The position numbers and the translations under genes are program-made. DNA of 64,000 nucleotides from an uncultured Sulfurimonas sp. (GTDB lineage Bacteria > Campylobacterota > Campylobacteria > Campylobacterales > Sulfurimonadaceae), in the NCBI RefSeq assembly GCF_963662755.1, contig NZ_OY759725.1, positions 1,997,781 to 2,061,780 of the forward strand. Direction: 5' to 3'. Positions 1 through 6,712 of the stretch are shown piece by piece (the first letter of the stretch is position 1; the number at the start of each line of letters is the position of its first letter). The notes under the pieces are model-generated. The model made no database searches. It was not told the DNA's origin and was given only the letters and a program-made list of their open reading frames with translations.

Positions 1-329
1 ATGATTTTTAAGTATTTATTTTCTTCTTTAAGAACACTCCATCTTCCTTGGATTAACTCAAAAAGTTTCTCTTTATCTCTTTTAGCAAATGCTTCTAAGA
101 CTCCTTGAGATTTTATGTTTGATTTTAATCTAAACTCATAAAAAGCTTTATGTTTTTCTAAAATTTTTTCGTAAGATTTCTTTGTGTTTTTGTAGTATTG
201 TTCTTCTAGTTTTTCTAATTTATTTTTTTGATTGACATAAATAGTGACTATAAGTATTAGTGAAAATATAAACAATGAACTTATAACAAATAGCAGGGTT
301 TTGTTTTTTTCAGAGAGTTTTTTTAACAT
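1..329 (-). CDS. N-terminus of a membrane-anchored sensor protein (partial)
   Basis: Only the first 109 codons are present; the gene runs off the left edge. The start ATG (complement of 327-329) has a good AAGGAAT ribosome site. The protein opens with a short basic stretch, one membrane segment (about residues 11-31, rich in L, I, V and F), then a charged coiled-coil-like region with FYEFRLKSN. A signal anchor followed by a helical extracytoplasmic stretch is typical of Cache-type sensor histidine kinases, chemoreceptors or diguanylate cyclases, which are abundant in Campylobacterota. The output domain is outside the window, so the exact class cannot be told. Confidence 0.6.
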   Translation of the reverse strand, partial: MLKKLSEKNKTLLFVISSLFIFSLILIVTIYVNQKNKLEKLEEQYYKNTKKSYEKILEKHKAFYEFRLKSNIKSQGVLEAFAKRDKEKLFELIQGRWSVLKEENKYLKI

Positions 330-490
330 TTTATTCCTTTATATGAGAATAACTTCTCTCTTGCTAGGTTAAAAATATAACTTGACATTATTTGCTAAGC
401 TATAATTTAAATAATATCATAATTTGTAAGTTTTGTGTCTATGTTTTTCAAAAATTGTATTTAATTGGTTTTGCTGAATATCTAAAAAAA

Positions 491-508
491 GTGGCTCCGG
501 ATACTGGA
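491..508. repeat. att-like copy of the tRNA-Asn 3' end (distal end of island)
   Basis: The 18 bases GTGGCTCCGGATACTGGA are identical to 5547-5564, the 3' acceptor end (plus CCA) of the first tRNA-Asn gene. Outside these bases the two sequences diverge on both sides. A duplicated tRNA 3' end facing an intact tRNA gene is the standard footprint of a tyrosine-recombinase element. Here the two copies lie 5,056 bp apart and an integrase remnant lies next to the tRNA side. Confidence 0.75.
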
Positions 509-607
509 AACCATTGAATAAACTCCCATATACCCTTATATACCCTGTATATCGAAGTTTTCATACTTTAAGAAATATACTAAAAAGGTATTTTGTAGGT
601 ATATAAT

Positions 608-627
608 GGCACCGAATTGGCACCGAG
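608..627. repeat. Two direct repeats GGCACCGA near the left island end
   Basis: Two copies of GGCACCGA(A/G) start at 608 and 619, 11 bp apart, which is about one helical turn. Very similar repeats (GACACCGA) sit at 5467-5497 near the other island end. Their position just inside both ends suggests arm-type integrase or excisionase binding sites; that role is inferred. Confidence 0.55.
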
Positions 628-635
628 AATAAAAT

Positions 636-1226
636 TTATCTCAAAACCTCTATTAACTCATTCTGATTAAATACTTCACAAAACGAAATAAGTTCACTTG
701 TTATCTCTTTAACCTCACTTGGTTTTGCTATATCAAAAACCATAAACATCGTATCACTATTCTCTTCTTTATCAATCTCAACAAATCCAAATCTTTTATA
801 AAATTCTATTGCTTCAAATTTACTATCAACTATTAAAGCACGACATCCTATTTTCTTTTGTTGGACTATTGCTAAAATATTTGCAAAAGTCATTAAAATA
901 CTTCCAATACCTTTATTACAAAAATTATCAAATACACATAGTCTAGTTATCTTTACTGCAGGGATAGAGTATTTTATAGATGAAGATATATCAAGTTCAT
1001 CATCTATTGTAGTTCTTTCTATAGTAGCAATAGAAACAGAGATATAACCTAAAAAGTTTTCATTATCATCTACATAAAAATATGTTTGAAATAATCCCTC
1101 TTTCTGATGATTAAAAGCATATTGTTTGATATGCTTTTCAAGTTCTATGTTTTCACAAGAAAAACTCTTTTTTAGCCTATCAAATTTACTTCGTGAAATA
1201 TCATTAAGACTTATTATTGAAGGCAT
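636..1226 (-). CDS. GNAT acetyltransferase, probable TacT-like toxin
   Basis: A 196-residue GCN5-related N-acetyltransferase. The acetyl-CoA binding core is visible as ITRLCVFD followed by NKGIGS (about residues 94-113), then RALIVDS and the C-terminal AIEFYKRFGF signature. The RALxVDxxxxAxxFYxRFGF pattern is characteristic of TacT/AtaT-type toxins, which acetylate aminoacyl-tRNA and block translation. It starts 8 bases after a 62-residue partner ORF and has no clear ribosome site of its own, suggesting translational coupling as in toxin-antitoxin pairs. At 196 residues it is somewhat longer than typical TacT proteins because of a C-terminal tail. A metabolic acetyltransferase is the alternative. 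Confidence 0.7.
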   Translation of the reverse strand: MPSIISLNDISRSKFDRLKKSFSCENIELEKHIKQYAFNHQKEGLFQTYFYVDDNENFLGYISVSIATIERTTIDDELDISSSIKYSIPAVKITRLCVFDNFCNKGIGSILMTFANILAIVQQKKIGCRALIVDSKFEAIEFYKRFGFVEIDKEENSDTMFMVFDIAKPSEVKEITSELISFCEVFNQNELIEVLR

Positions 1227-1234
1227 TAAGAATT

Positions 1235-1423
1235 TTAACTAGCTGATGGAAAAGGTTTTTTTGTAGCAAAATCAAGAAGAGATTTTAATTTATCTGTTTT
1301 TTCTTGAATATATTTAGAAGATTTATTTTCACTAAACATTGAAAAAACTTTTGTTGCATCATTACCAGATAGTAAAATACCACTCTCTTCTTTTGCATTT
1401 TCATTTATATGTTTAACAGCCAT
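1235..1423 (-). CDS. Small protein, probable antitoxin of the GNAT toxin
   Basis: A 62-residue protein just upstream of the GNAT gene with a good ribosome site (GGAG, 6 bases before the ATG). The middle (GILLSGNDATKVFSMF) resembles the C-terminal toxin-binding part of DUF1778-type antitoxins, which usually reads LSxxDxxxFxxxL. The ribbon-helix-helix N-terminus normal for that family is short or absent, so DNA binding is uncertain. Its place as first gene of a two-gene unit, its own extended -10 promoter at 1453-1461 and its location on a mobile island support an antitoxin role by context. Confidence 0.5.
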   Translation of the reverse strand: MAVKHINENAKEESGILLSGNDATKVFSMFSENKSSKYIQEKTDKLKSLLDFATKKPFPSAS

Positions 1424-1452
1424 TTGAATCTCCTTATTTTTAATTTAACTAA

Positions 1453-1461
1453 ATTATAGCA
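1453..1461 (-). promoter_or_regulatory. Extended -10 promoter of the toxin-antitoxin-like pair
   Basis: On the minus strand the sequence reads TGCTATAAT, a perfect extended -10 element, about 30 bases upstream of the small-protein ATG at 1423. No clear -35 is seen, which is normal for sigma-70 promoters of this phylum. Confidence 0.5.
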
Positions 1462-1487
1462 AAAAAATAATTAAAAAAAATAATTAT

Positions 1488-2276
1488 TTATCCTAGTTTA
1501 ATCGGTTTAGGAGGATTTAAAAAGTTTCCATCTGTTACTTCATCACAATCATTACTCATTTGACAGTTATCACAATTATTACAATCGTTGCACATCAAAC
1601 AGTTCTTACAGTCAGAACAGAATTTACATATTTTACAGTCTATACAGTTATCAGAATCTTCACATCCATCACAGTTAGTACAGTTATAACAATTTAAACA
1701 GTCTTTACAATTAGTTAGGCTATCTAACATTTTTATAGCTGTTTCTTTATCTGTAATTTTTAAATGAACTTTATTATTATTTTCATCTACAAGAAATCCA
1801 TCAATTTCTTGATATTTATCTTCTTTATTTTTTCTCTCAAGAATATAATACTTTGTTGGGGTGTACTTCTCCCTATCTCTTATAAAAATCATATTTGAAG
1901 AGAAATTAATAATACCATTAAAATCATTAATTGTGATTTGTCCGTAATTAAAATATTCTTTATTGTCTGTTAAAATTTTATCATCTTCAATTTTAAATTC
2001 TATTTCATTAAAGCTCAGTGTTTCTTTACAATTTTTCAAATAATTTCTAATCTGTTGATGAACTCTATCTTCACACTCTTCATCATCTTTAATACTCTCA
2101 TTATCTTCAGAAATATAATTTCCAAGTTCTTCAAAAAGTTCTGCTACTTCATATGAAAATTCATCTTGTTTTTTATAAAATTTATTGTTATAACTATTAG
2201 TCCAAACCATAAACCTTTTATTTAATAAAAAGCCACTACTTTTTTCTATCATTTTTGATTTTCTTTGCCTAGCCAT
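1488..2276 (-). CDS. Cysteine-ladder protein of unknown function
   Basis: A 262-residue protein not recognised as a named family. The start chosen is the ATG at 2276, which has an AGGAAAT ribosome site; a TTG at 2333 would be in frame but has none. The N-terminal half is charged and rich in aromatic residues. Residues about 190-244 form a ladder of 17 cysteines spaced exactly every third residue, with two skipped positions (pattern CxxCxxC with N, D and K between). This could fold as a repetitive solenoid with stacked cysteines or bind metal clusters. No signal peptide or membrane segment is evident, so it is probably cytoplasmic. It is island cargo next to a BrxL remnant. Confidence 0.6.
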   Translation of the reverse strand: MARQRKSKMIEKSSGFLLNKRFMVWTNSYNNKFYKKQDEFSYEVAELFEELGNYISEDNESIKDDEECEDRVHQQIRNYLKNCKETLSFNEIEFKIEDDKILTDNKEYFNYGQITINDFNGIINFSSNMIFIRDREKYTPTKYYILERKNKEDKYQEIDGFLVDENNNKVHLKITDKETAIKMLDSLTNCKDCLNCYNCTNCDGCEDSDNCIDCKICKFCSDCKNCLMCNDCNNCDNCQMSNDCDEVTDGNFLNPPKPIKLG

Positions 2277-2411
2277 ATTTAATTTCCTAATATAATTTTT
2301 TAACTGAAACGAATCAAGTTCTTTTATTACCAAAACAATGATACGAATATTTTAGATAGAAAATAAAATATAATAATAGTTATTATTCCTACACCAATAA
2401 GTTCCATATTT

Positions 2412-2840
2412 TTAATGAACTACTTTAATATCAGGTAAGTCTTCACTAAATTCTCTATCTATTTGATGTATTTGTTTTCGTATAACACCTCTTTTTTTAT
2501 ATGCTTCATCAAAGCAAAATAGTTTAAATTCATCCATGTCAATATCATCTATTGATTCAACATGAGGAAATAGTAATTTTAAATAAGCTGTAGTTAATCG
2601 TTTTACTGCATTAACATCTCTTGTATCAGCATGAGGTGGTACATCTAAAATAGAATTAACAATAGGAGAAAAAGACACATCTTCCCTTAATAAATGTAGA
2701 ATTTCACTAAAATATTCAACATTTAATGTATTTCCATCTAGAATCATACTTTGATTCATTCTAGGCATTTCCCATCCCTTAATAAAGCCATGAAATCTAT
2801 CTAAAAAAGCAGATTTTCTAAATACTTCAGGTAAAGGTGT
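2412..2840 (-). pseudogene. 3' fragment of a BrxL-type (BREX-associated, Lon-related ATPase) gene
   Basis: About 140 C-terminal residues remain; the 5' part is replaced by the IS at 2838. The fragment opens with LPEVFRKSAFLDRFHGFIKG, then WEMPRM, and continues with YFSEILHLLRE, TRDVNAVKRLTTAYLKLLFP and IRKQIHQID. The DRFHxxxxGWExPRM and RDVxAVKR...KLLFP motifs are those I know from BrxL / TIGR02688 proteins, the Lon-related ATPases found as the last gene of BREX phage-defence operons. The protein stops soon after this region, so it would be the short form without a C-terminal Lon peptidase domain. With no ATPase core the remnant must be inactive. A stand-alone BrxL-like gene outside a BREX operon is the alternative origin. 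Confidence 0.65.
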
Positions 2841-2864
2841 CAACGGCGGAGTTAAATTAGGCAG
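2838..2864. repeat. Left terminal inverted repeat of the IS21-family element
   Basis: 27 bp starting TGTCAACGGCGGAG, matching the complement of 4911-4937 at 23 positions. It lies downstream of istB. An inner hairpin (2868-2874 with 2881-2887) follows and may act as terminator for istB. Confidence 0.85.
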
Positions 2865-2867
2865 AAT

Positions 2868-2887
2868 TTCGTAAGTTTTTTTACGAA
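2868..2887 (-). terminator. Hairpin downstream of istB
   Basis: TTCGTAA pairs with TTACGAA around a GTTTTT loop. It lies between the istB stop and the IS end, where it could stop istAB transcripts or protect the element from outside transcription. It lacks a strong GC stem, so the terminator role is tentative. Confidence 0.35.
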
Positions 2888-2909
2888 TTGTAACCTTAAG
2901 CGACTAGGA

Positions 2910-3716
2910 TTATTTATCTCCTTTTGTTGATTTTTTTGTTTGAAACTTATATAAATCTGAATCTACCATACCTTCTTCTTTTTTCTCTTTTAGTCTATAA
3001 GAATCTCCAAGTATATTTATGACATGAGAGTGATGTAAAAGTCTGTCAAGTATAGCTGTAGTAACAACTTTATCATTAGCAAATATTCCACTCCATTGAC
3101 TAAAGACTAGGTTAGATGTGATAATTGTTGCACCTCGCTCATATCTTCTAGATATTACTTGAAAGAAGTGATGAGCATCTTCTTTATTCATTGGAAAGTA
3201 TCCTATTTCATCTATCACAAGTAGTGTTGGTGCCATAATTGCCTGTTTTATAAATGTGTCATACCTTTTCTCTTTTTTAGCGTTGCCCATTTGTAAGATA
3301 AGGTCAGAGATGGTTATAAACCTAGCTTTCATTCTTTTTTGCACCGCTTGATATGCAAGTGCTATTGCTAAGTGTGTTTTACCAACTCCTGATTGACCAA
3401 GCAATATGATGTTTTCTTTGCGTTTTATGAACTCAAGAGTTGAGAGCTCTTCTATCTGTCTGCGGTTAACACCTACAGTAAAATTAAAGTCAAACTGCTC
3501 AAGTGTTTTTATAGTTGGAAATCCTGCCATCTTAGTAAGTGTTGCACGAGAACGAGAAGCTCTATTATCTGCTTCAAGCTTTAATATCTCATAAAGGTAT
3601 TCGCTATATTTCCAACCTTCTTTTGCTGCTCTGTTTGATAGTTCATGATGATGCTCATTCAACATAGGTAGTTGTAGCTCTTTACATTGACCCTCTATTT
3701 TCTCATTTAGTGCCAT
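2910..3716 (-). CDS. istB: IstB, ATP-binding helper of IS21 transposition
   Basis: A 268-residue AAA+ ATPase of the IstB/DnaC type. Walker A GQSGVGKT is at residues 107-114, and Walker B LLVIDE ends near residue 170, followed by the family's IGYFPM. The region after it (ISRRYERGATIITSNLVFSQW) is typical of IstB. It assists the IstA transposase in target selection and strand transfer. Its start overlaps the end of istA by 10 bases, the usual coupled arrangement. Length is normal (about 250-270) and no damage is visible. Confidence 0.95.
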   Translation of the reverse strand: MALNEKIEGQCKELQLPMLNEHHHELSNRAAKEGWKYSEYLYEILKLEADNRASRSRATLTKMAGFPTIKTLEQFDFNFTVGVNRRQIEELSTLEFIKRKENIILLGQSGVGKTHLAIALAYQAVQKRMKARFITISDLILQMGNAKKEKRYDTFIKQAIMAPTLLVIDEIGYFPMNKEDAHHFFQVISRRYERGATIITSNLVFSQWSGIFANDKVVTTAILDRLLHHSHVINILGDSYRLKEKKEEGMVDSDLYKFQTKKSTKGDK

Positions 3717-4813
3717 AAAGCACCTCCCATAGAATACGCAGGTACAAACATATAAGCTATCATTGGAATAAAATCATCATAGCTTTGTAAATCTCTTGTT
3801 GGTATATGTATATTTATCCTATTGGATATTTCTTTTTCTTGTGTTACACTTTTAGCTGTAGCTTTTATTGGGTGGATACCATGATAAGGCTTCGGTAGAG
3901 GTAGCAGTTGCAGCTGCTCTTCTGCCAACAGATCAAATGGCTTATAAAGTGTTGTTTGATGTATTCTGGAGTTTGCTGTGAAGTCTAGCCAATCCATAAC
4001 CTCTGCATTCGCATTCTCTAAAGTCATTTTATAGCCCATTATCGATAGTCTGGTTTTAAACATGTTATGAAAACTATATCGAAGATAGTGATTAAACCTC
4101 TCCACTTTTCCTTTAGTTTGAGCACGATAAGGTTTACAAACTTTTAGTTTCATTCCACAGTGCTTCTGGGCAAAGTCTCGGAACTGTTCATTAAACTTAT
4201 GCTTACCATAGCCATAAGTATTTCGTTTTATAATTACGGTCTTCATGTTATCATAGAGACCTTCCTCTGGTACTCCACCAAAGTAACTAAAAGCATTCAT
4301 ATGACATTTTATAAGTGTTTCCACTTTCTCATCCGTTACATATTCAACATAAGAGGCTCTTGAGTATCCCATTGTTGCTACAAATGCGGATAAACCATCT
4401 TTAGGAAACTCTACCCAATCAACTTGCATCTGCTGACCTTTTTTAGTTTCAAACCTAACTAAGTGCTCTTCATCTTTAACTTTTTGACGGAGTTCATGGC
4501 TACGCACCACTTCATTCATCCATCGTAAAGAACCTCTATAGCCTAGCTTTTGAATTTCTTGATATACTGATGTGTTTGGAATCTCTATTCCAAGCTTATG
4601 TGCTTCTTCTAGTAACATGGCAATATTAGGAAGATATGGATCTACAGTTGTTGATACAGACTCTCTTTTTATTACAGGAACATAACCTTCAGGTAACTTG
4701 GCATATTTAGTAACTGTATTTCTATTAATACCAAGTTTACGAGCAATTGCAACTTTACTCAGTCCATCTTTGAGCATTTTATGAATCATTTTTACTTCAC
4801 CTTTTTTAAGCAT
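3707..4813 (-). CDS. istA: IstA, IS21-family transposase
   Basis: A 368-residue transposase. The N-terminus has a helix-turn-helix (KVAIARKLGINRNTVTKYA, about residues 20-38) for binding the ends. The DDE catalytic triad is visible: D132 in QVDWVEF, D188 in YDNMKT and E238 in GKVERFNHYL. The ATG at 4813 has an AAAGGAG ribosome site 5 bases upstream. It is at the short end of IstA lengths but has all catalytic residues, so it is probably functional together with IstB. Confidence 0.95.
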   Translation of the reverse strand: MLKKGEVKMIHKMLKDGLSKVAIARKLGINRNTVTKYAKLPEGYVPVIKRESVSTTVDPYLPNIAMLLEEAHKLGIEIPNTSVYQEIQKLGYRGSLRWMNEVVRSHELRQKVKDEEHLVRFETKKGQQMQVDWVEFPKDGLSAFVATMGYSRASYVEYVTDEKVETLIKCHMNAFSYFGGVPEEGLYDNMKTVIIKRNTYGYGKHKFNEQFRDFAQKHCGMKLKVCKPYRAQTKGKVERFNHYLRYSFHNMFKTRLSIMGYKMTLENANAEVMDWLDFTANSRIHQTTLYKPFDLLAEEQLQLLPLPKPYHGIHPIKATAKSVTQEKEISNRINIHIPTRDLQSYDDFIPMIAYMFVPAYSMGGALWH

Positions 4814-4910
4814 TTGTCTCCTTTCAAAAATTTGAAAAAAGACTTTAACAAAATTAATTTGTTTATTTAAGCTTTTGGTTGTAAAAACTATTTTTTAAGC
4901 AGCTTTCATA

Positions 4911-4937
4911 CTGCCTATTTTAACTCCGCTCATGACA
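4911..4937. repeat. Right terminal inverted repeat of the IS21-family element
   Basis: Complement of the left end with four mismatches, ending CATGACA at 4937. The next base begins sequence in frame with the integrase fragment, so the IS end is exactly the break point of that gene. Confidence 0.85.
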
Positions 4938-4939
4938 GT

Positions 4940-5386
4940 TCTCGTAAAATGGGTGTTGATGGTAAAACAAAAACAGAATCTAGTAATAGGACGATTGATA
5001 TTTTAGATTCATTAGTTCCATACTTGAAAAATCAGTTTGAACTAACTGGTGAACTTAATTCGTATGTGTTTTTAAATAGAGACAATAAACCTATTTACGA
5101 CATCAAAAGAATCAGAGAGAATGGATGGAAAAAGACTTTAAAGTCTTGTGATATTGAGTATAGAACGATATACCAGACACGTCATTCATTCAGTACAATG
5201 ATGTTAGAAGGAGGGGAGGATATTCTTTGGTTATCAAATATGTTGGGACATACAGATTCATCTATGACACTTTCTAAATATACTCACTATATTAAGAAGA
5301 CAGAGAAAAAAAGAGGACAGTTTTTAAATCAAAGACTTTCTTCTATTAGTCTTGAAACGATACCGAAGGAGAAACTAGTTGCATAA
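4940..5386 (+). pseudogene. 3' fragment of a tyrosine recombinase (island integrase)
   Basis: About 148 residues of the C-terminal catalytic half remain, open from the IS junction. Visible active-site pieces are the beta-hairpin lysine region (GKTKTESSNRTIDI), box II (YQTRHSFST, the HxxR equivalent), the histidine in LGHTDSSMT and the nucleophile tyrosine in SKYTHY. The first catalytic arginine (box I) and the DNA-binding N-terminus are missing. The gene points toward the tRNA-Asn gene 160 bases away, the usual position for an integrase that used that tRNA as attachment site. It cannot be active, so the island is probably immobile unless helped in trans. Confidence 0.85.
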
Positions 5387-5466
5387 GTCAAGAATGATGG
5401 TATTTTTTATAAAAATGAAAAAATCTGTTGAACTACTAAAAATTGATAGTTTAGATAGATATTTTT

Positions 5467-5497
5467 GACACCGAATGACACCGAATTTGACACCGAG
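5467..5497. repeat. Three direct repeats GACACCGA near the right island end
   Basis: Copies of GACACCGA(A/G) start at 5467, 5477 and 5489, with 10- and 12-base spacing. They match the two GGCACCGA repeats at 608-627 just inside the other att copy. They lie between the integrase stop and the tRNA, a typical place for integrase arm sites. The binding role is inferred from position only. Confidence 0.55.
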
Positions 5498-5546
5498 AAA
5501 GTTTTTAAGGTGTTTTAAGTCCGAGTTTATGGGGTTTAAGTTTGTT

Positions 5547-5564
5547 GTGGCTCCGGATACTGGA
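5547..5564. repeat. att-like site overlapping the tRNA-Asn 3' end
   Basis: Identical over 18 bases to 491-508. It includes the encoded CCA and the acceptor-stem 3' strand of the tRNA-Asn gene at 5548-5622, which is still intact. This is the tRNA-side junction of the island. Confidence 0.75.
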
Positions 5565-5622
5565 TTCGAACCAGTGACCAAGTGATTAACAGTCACCTAC
5601 TCTACCGCTGAGCTAATCCGGA
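5548..5622 (-). tRNA. tRNA-Asn (GTT), copy 1
   Basis: On the minus strand a full 75-base cloverleaf begins TCCGGAT and ends ATCCGGA-G-CCA with CCA encoded. The anticodon loop reads CTGTTAA (anticodon GTT) and the T-loop is GGTTCGAATCC. It is the integration site of the neighbouring island. An identical copy lies 26 bases upstream. Confidence 0.97.
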
Positions 5623-5648
5623 ATTTGTTAGTAAGATTCAATAAGTAA

Positions 5649-5723
5649 TGGCTCCGGATACTGGATTCGAACCAGTGACCAAGTGATTAACAGTCACCTA
5701 CTCTACCGCTGAGCTAATCCGGA
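5649..5723 (-). tRNA. tRNA-Asn (GTT), copy 2
   Basis: A 75-base gene identical in sequence to the copy at 5548-5622, in the same direction and 26 bases upstream of it. The two are probably one transcript. Tandem identical tRNA genes arise by duplication, and this one is not disturbed by the island. Confidence 0.97.
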
Positions 5724-5779
5724 TTATTTATTGAGCCGAAATTATACTTTAGAGAGGCGCAAAAGTCAAGCTTTTTAGG

Positions 5780-6712
5780 CTACTTTTTGCGTTTTCTTTT
5801 AATATTTGCATCTAGTAGCAAAAACTCAAGATTTCCAACAGTTTTTTTTACGATTTTTTTCTCTTTTATGAGTTCATTTAAATTATTTTTGCTGATATCA
5901 TCAAAAAGTAAATTTATATCTTCTATGGTTAAAGGTCTTTTGTCTAGGGTGTTTAAAATCTCTTCTTTTGAATACAAACAATTGTTTGCTTGAGCATGAA
6001 CTCTAGATGCTATATGTATAGGTATTGAGCTATCAAACATCAGTGAAATTTCATATAATTCCTTATAGCTAACTCCAACAACTGTATAGGCTGGTGGTCT
6101 GTCAATAGTTCCTAAATCAACTCTTGTAGCATTTATATTTAAAAGAGCAGAATTGAGTTTTGATATCTCTTCTTTTGTGTCATTTAAGCCATGAACGAAA
6201 AGGATCTCTATAAAGAGTTTGCCTTTGTAAATTTTACTAAATTCTTGAACTTTTTTTACAACTTCATCAACTTCTATGTTTGTATGAGGTCTGTCTATTT
6301 TTTTAAATACATCATTACTTATCGCATCTAAAGAAAGCTTAACTTGATCAAGTTTTAGAAGAGTGTTAAATGTTTGTTCATTTACTAGCGTAGCACTGTT
6401 TGTTAATATAAGAGTCTCAGTAGTGTTTTTAATAGCATCTATTTTTTCAATAAGCTCATCAAGATGCGGATAAAGAGTAGGTTCTCCATTTGCTGTTAGA
6501 GTTATTACATCTATATTGTCATTTAAGTGTTTTTTTAAATCGTTAATAATTTGTTTAACACTAACACTATGTTTTTGCGCATCTACAGTTGCAGAGGGAG
6601 CTAATTCACAGTAAAGACAATCAAAATTGCATTGTTTAAGGGCAGGGGAGAGGTCAACACCCAAAGAAGAACCAAATCTTCTTGAGTTTATAGGACCAAA
6701 AATAGTTTGCAT
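5780..6712 (-). CDS. Radical SAM protein (COG0731-like)
   Basis: A 310-residue radical S-adenosylmethionine protein. The [4Fe-4S] cluster motif CxxxCxxC is at residues C28, C32 and C35 (CNFDCLYC). TLTANGEPTLYPHLDELIE is the following SAM-binding strand typical of COG0731 (wyosine-type or YfkAB-like) enzymes, and LILTNSATLVN and VKLSLDA continue the barrel. The substrate is not known; COG0731 members are often annotated as tRNA-modifying. The ATG directly abuts the hemE stop codon, so the two are one transcript. The C-terminus is very basic (KRKRKK), which could help RNA binding. Confidence 0.85.
   Translation of the reverse strand: MQTIFGPINSRRFGSSLGVDLSPALKQCNFDCLYCELAPSATVDAQKHSVSVKQIINDLKKHLNDNIDVITLTANGEPTLYPHLDELIEKIDAIKNTTETLILTNSATLVNEQTFNTLLKLDQVKLSLDAISNDVFKKIDRPHTNIEVDEVVKKVQEFSKIYKGKLFIEILFVHGLNDTKEEISKLNSALLNINATRVDLGTIDRPPAYTVVGVSYKELYEISLMFDSSIPIHIASRVHAQANNCLYSKEEILNTLDKRPLTIEDINLLFDDISKNNLNELIKEKKIVKKTVGNLEFLLLDANIKRKRKK

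Larger units (their letters stand above)
330..635. other. Non-coding left boundary of the tRNA-Asn island
   Basis: No gene is seen in this 306-base stretch. It holds the leader of the leftward sensor gene (about 330-490), the 18-bp tRNA-Asn end copy at 491-508, an AT-rich stretch with ATAC-type short repeats (about 530-605) and two direct copies of GGCACCGA at 608-627. It reads as one end of an integrated element. Confidence 0.6.
2838..4937 (-). mobile_element. IS21-family insertion sequence (complete, about 2.1 kb)
   Basis: The element has imperfect 27-bp terminal inverted repeats (2838-2864 and 4911-4937, 23 of 27 matching), beginning TGTCA and sharing CGGAGTTAAA and TAGGCAG. It carries the two IS21 genes istA (transposase) and istB (ATPase helper) with overlapping ends. 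Both genes are intact, so the element may be active. No direct target duplication flanks it: left flank ...GTAAAGG, right flank GTTCTCG. Both neighbouring genes are cut at its ends, which points to a deletion or recombination event after insertion. Confidence 0.9.

Noticed and set aside
366..412. TTGACA ... TATAAT promoter on the plus strand near 380-405
   Set aside because: The spacer is only 13 bases and no gene follows in that direction before the att copy.
606..621. Sigma-54-like promoter TGGCACCGAATTGGCA at the island end
   Set aside because: The -12 element should read TTGC but is TGGC, and the similarity comes from the CACCGA direct repeats, which have matching copies at the other island end.
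2277..2333. Longer Cys-ladder protein beginning at TTG 2333
   Set aside because: No ribosome site there, while the ATG at 2276 has AGGAAAT at a good distance.
2831..4944. Target-site duplication of the IS21 element
   Set aside because: The bases before 2838 (GTAAAGG) and after 4937 (GTTCTCG) share no 4-8 bp direct repeat, even when the boundary is moved by a few bases.
5375..5596. 73-codon minus-strand frame running into tRNA-Asn
   Set aside because: It uses the tRNA gene and the CACCGA repeats as coding sequence; not a gene.
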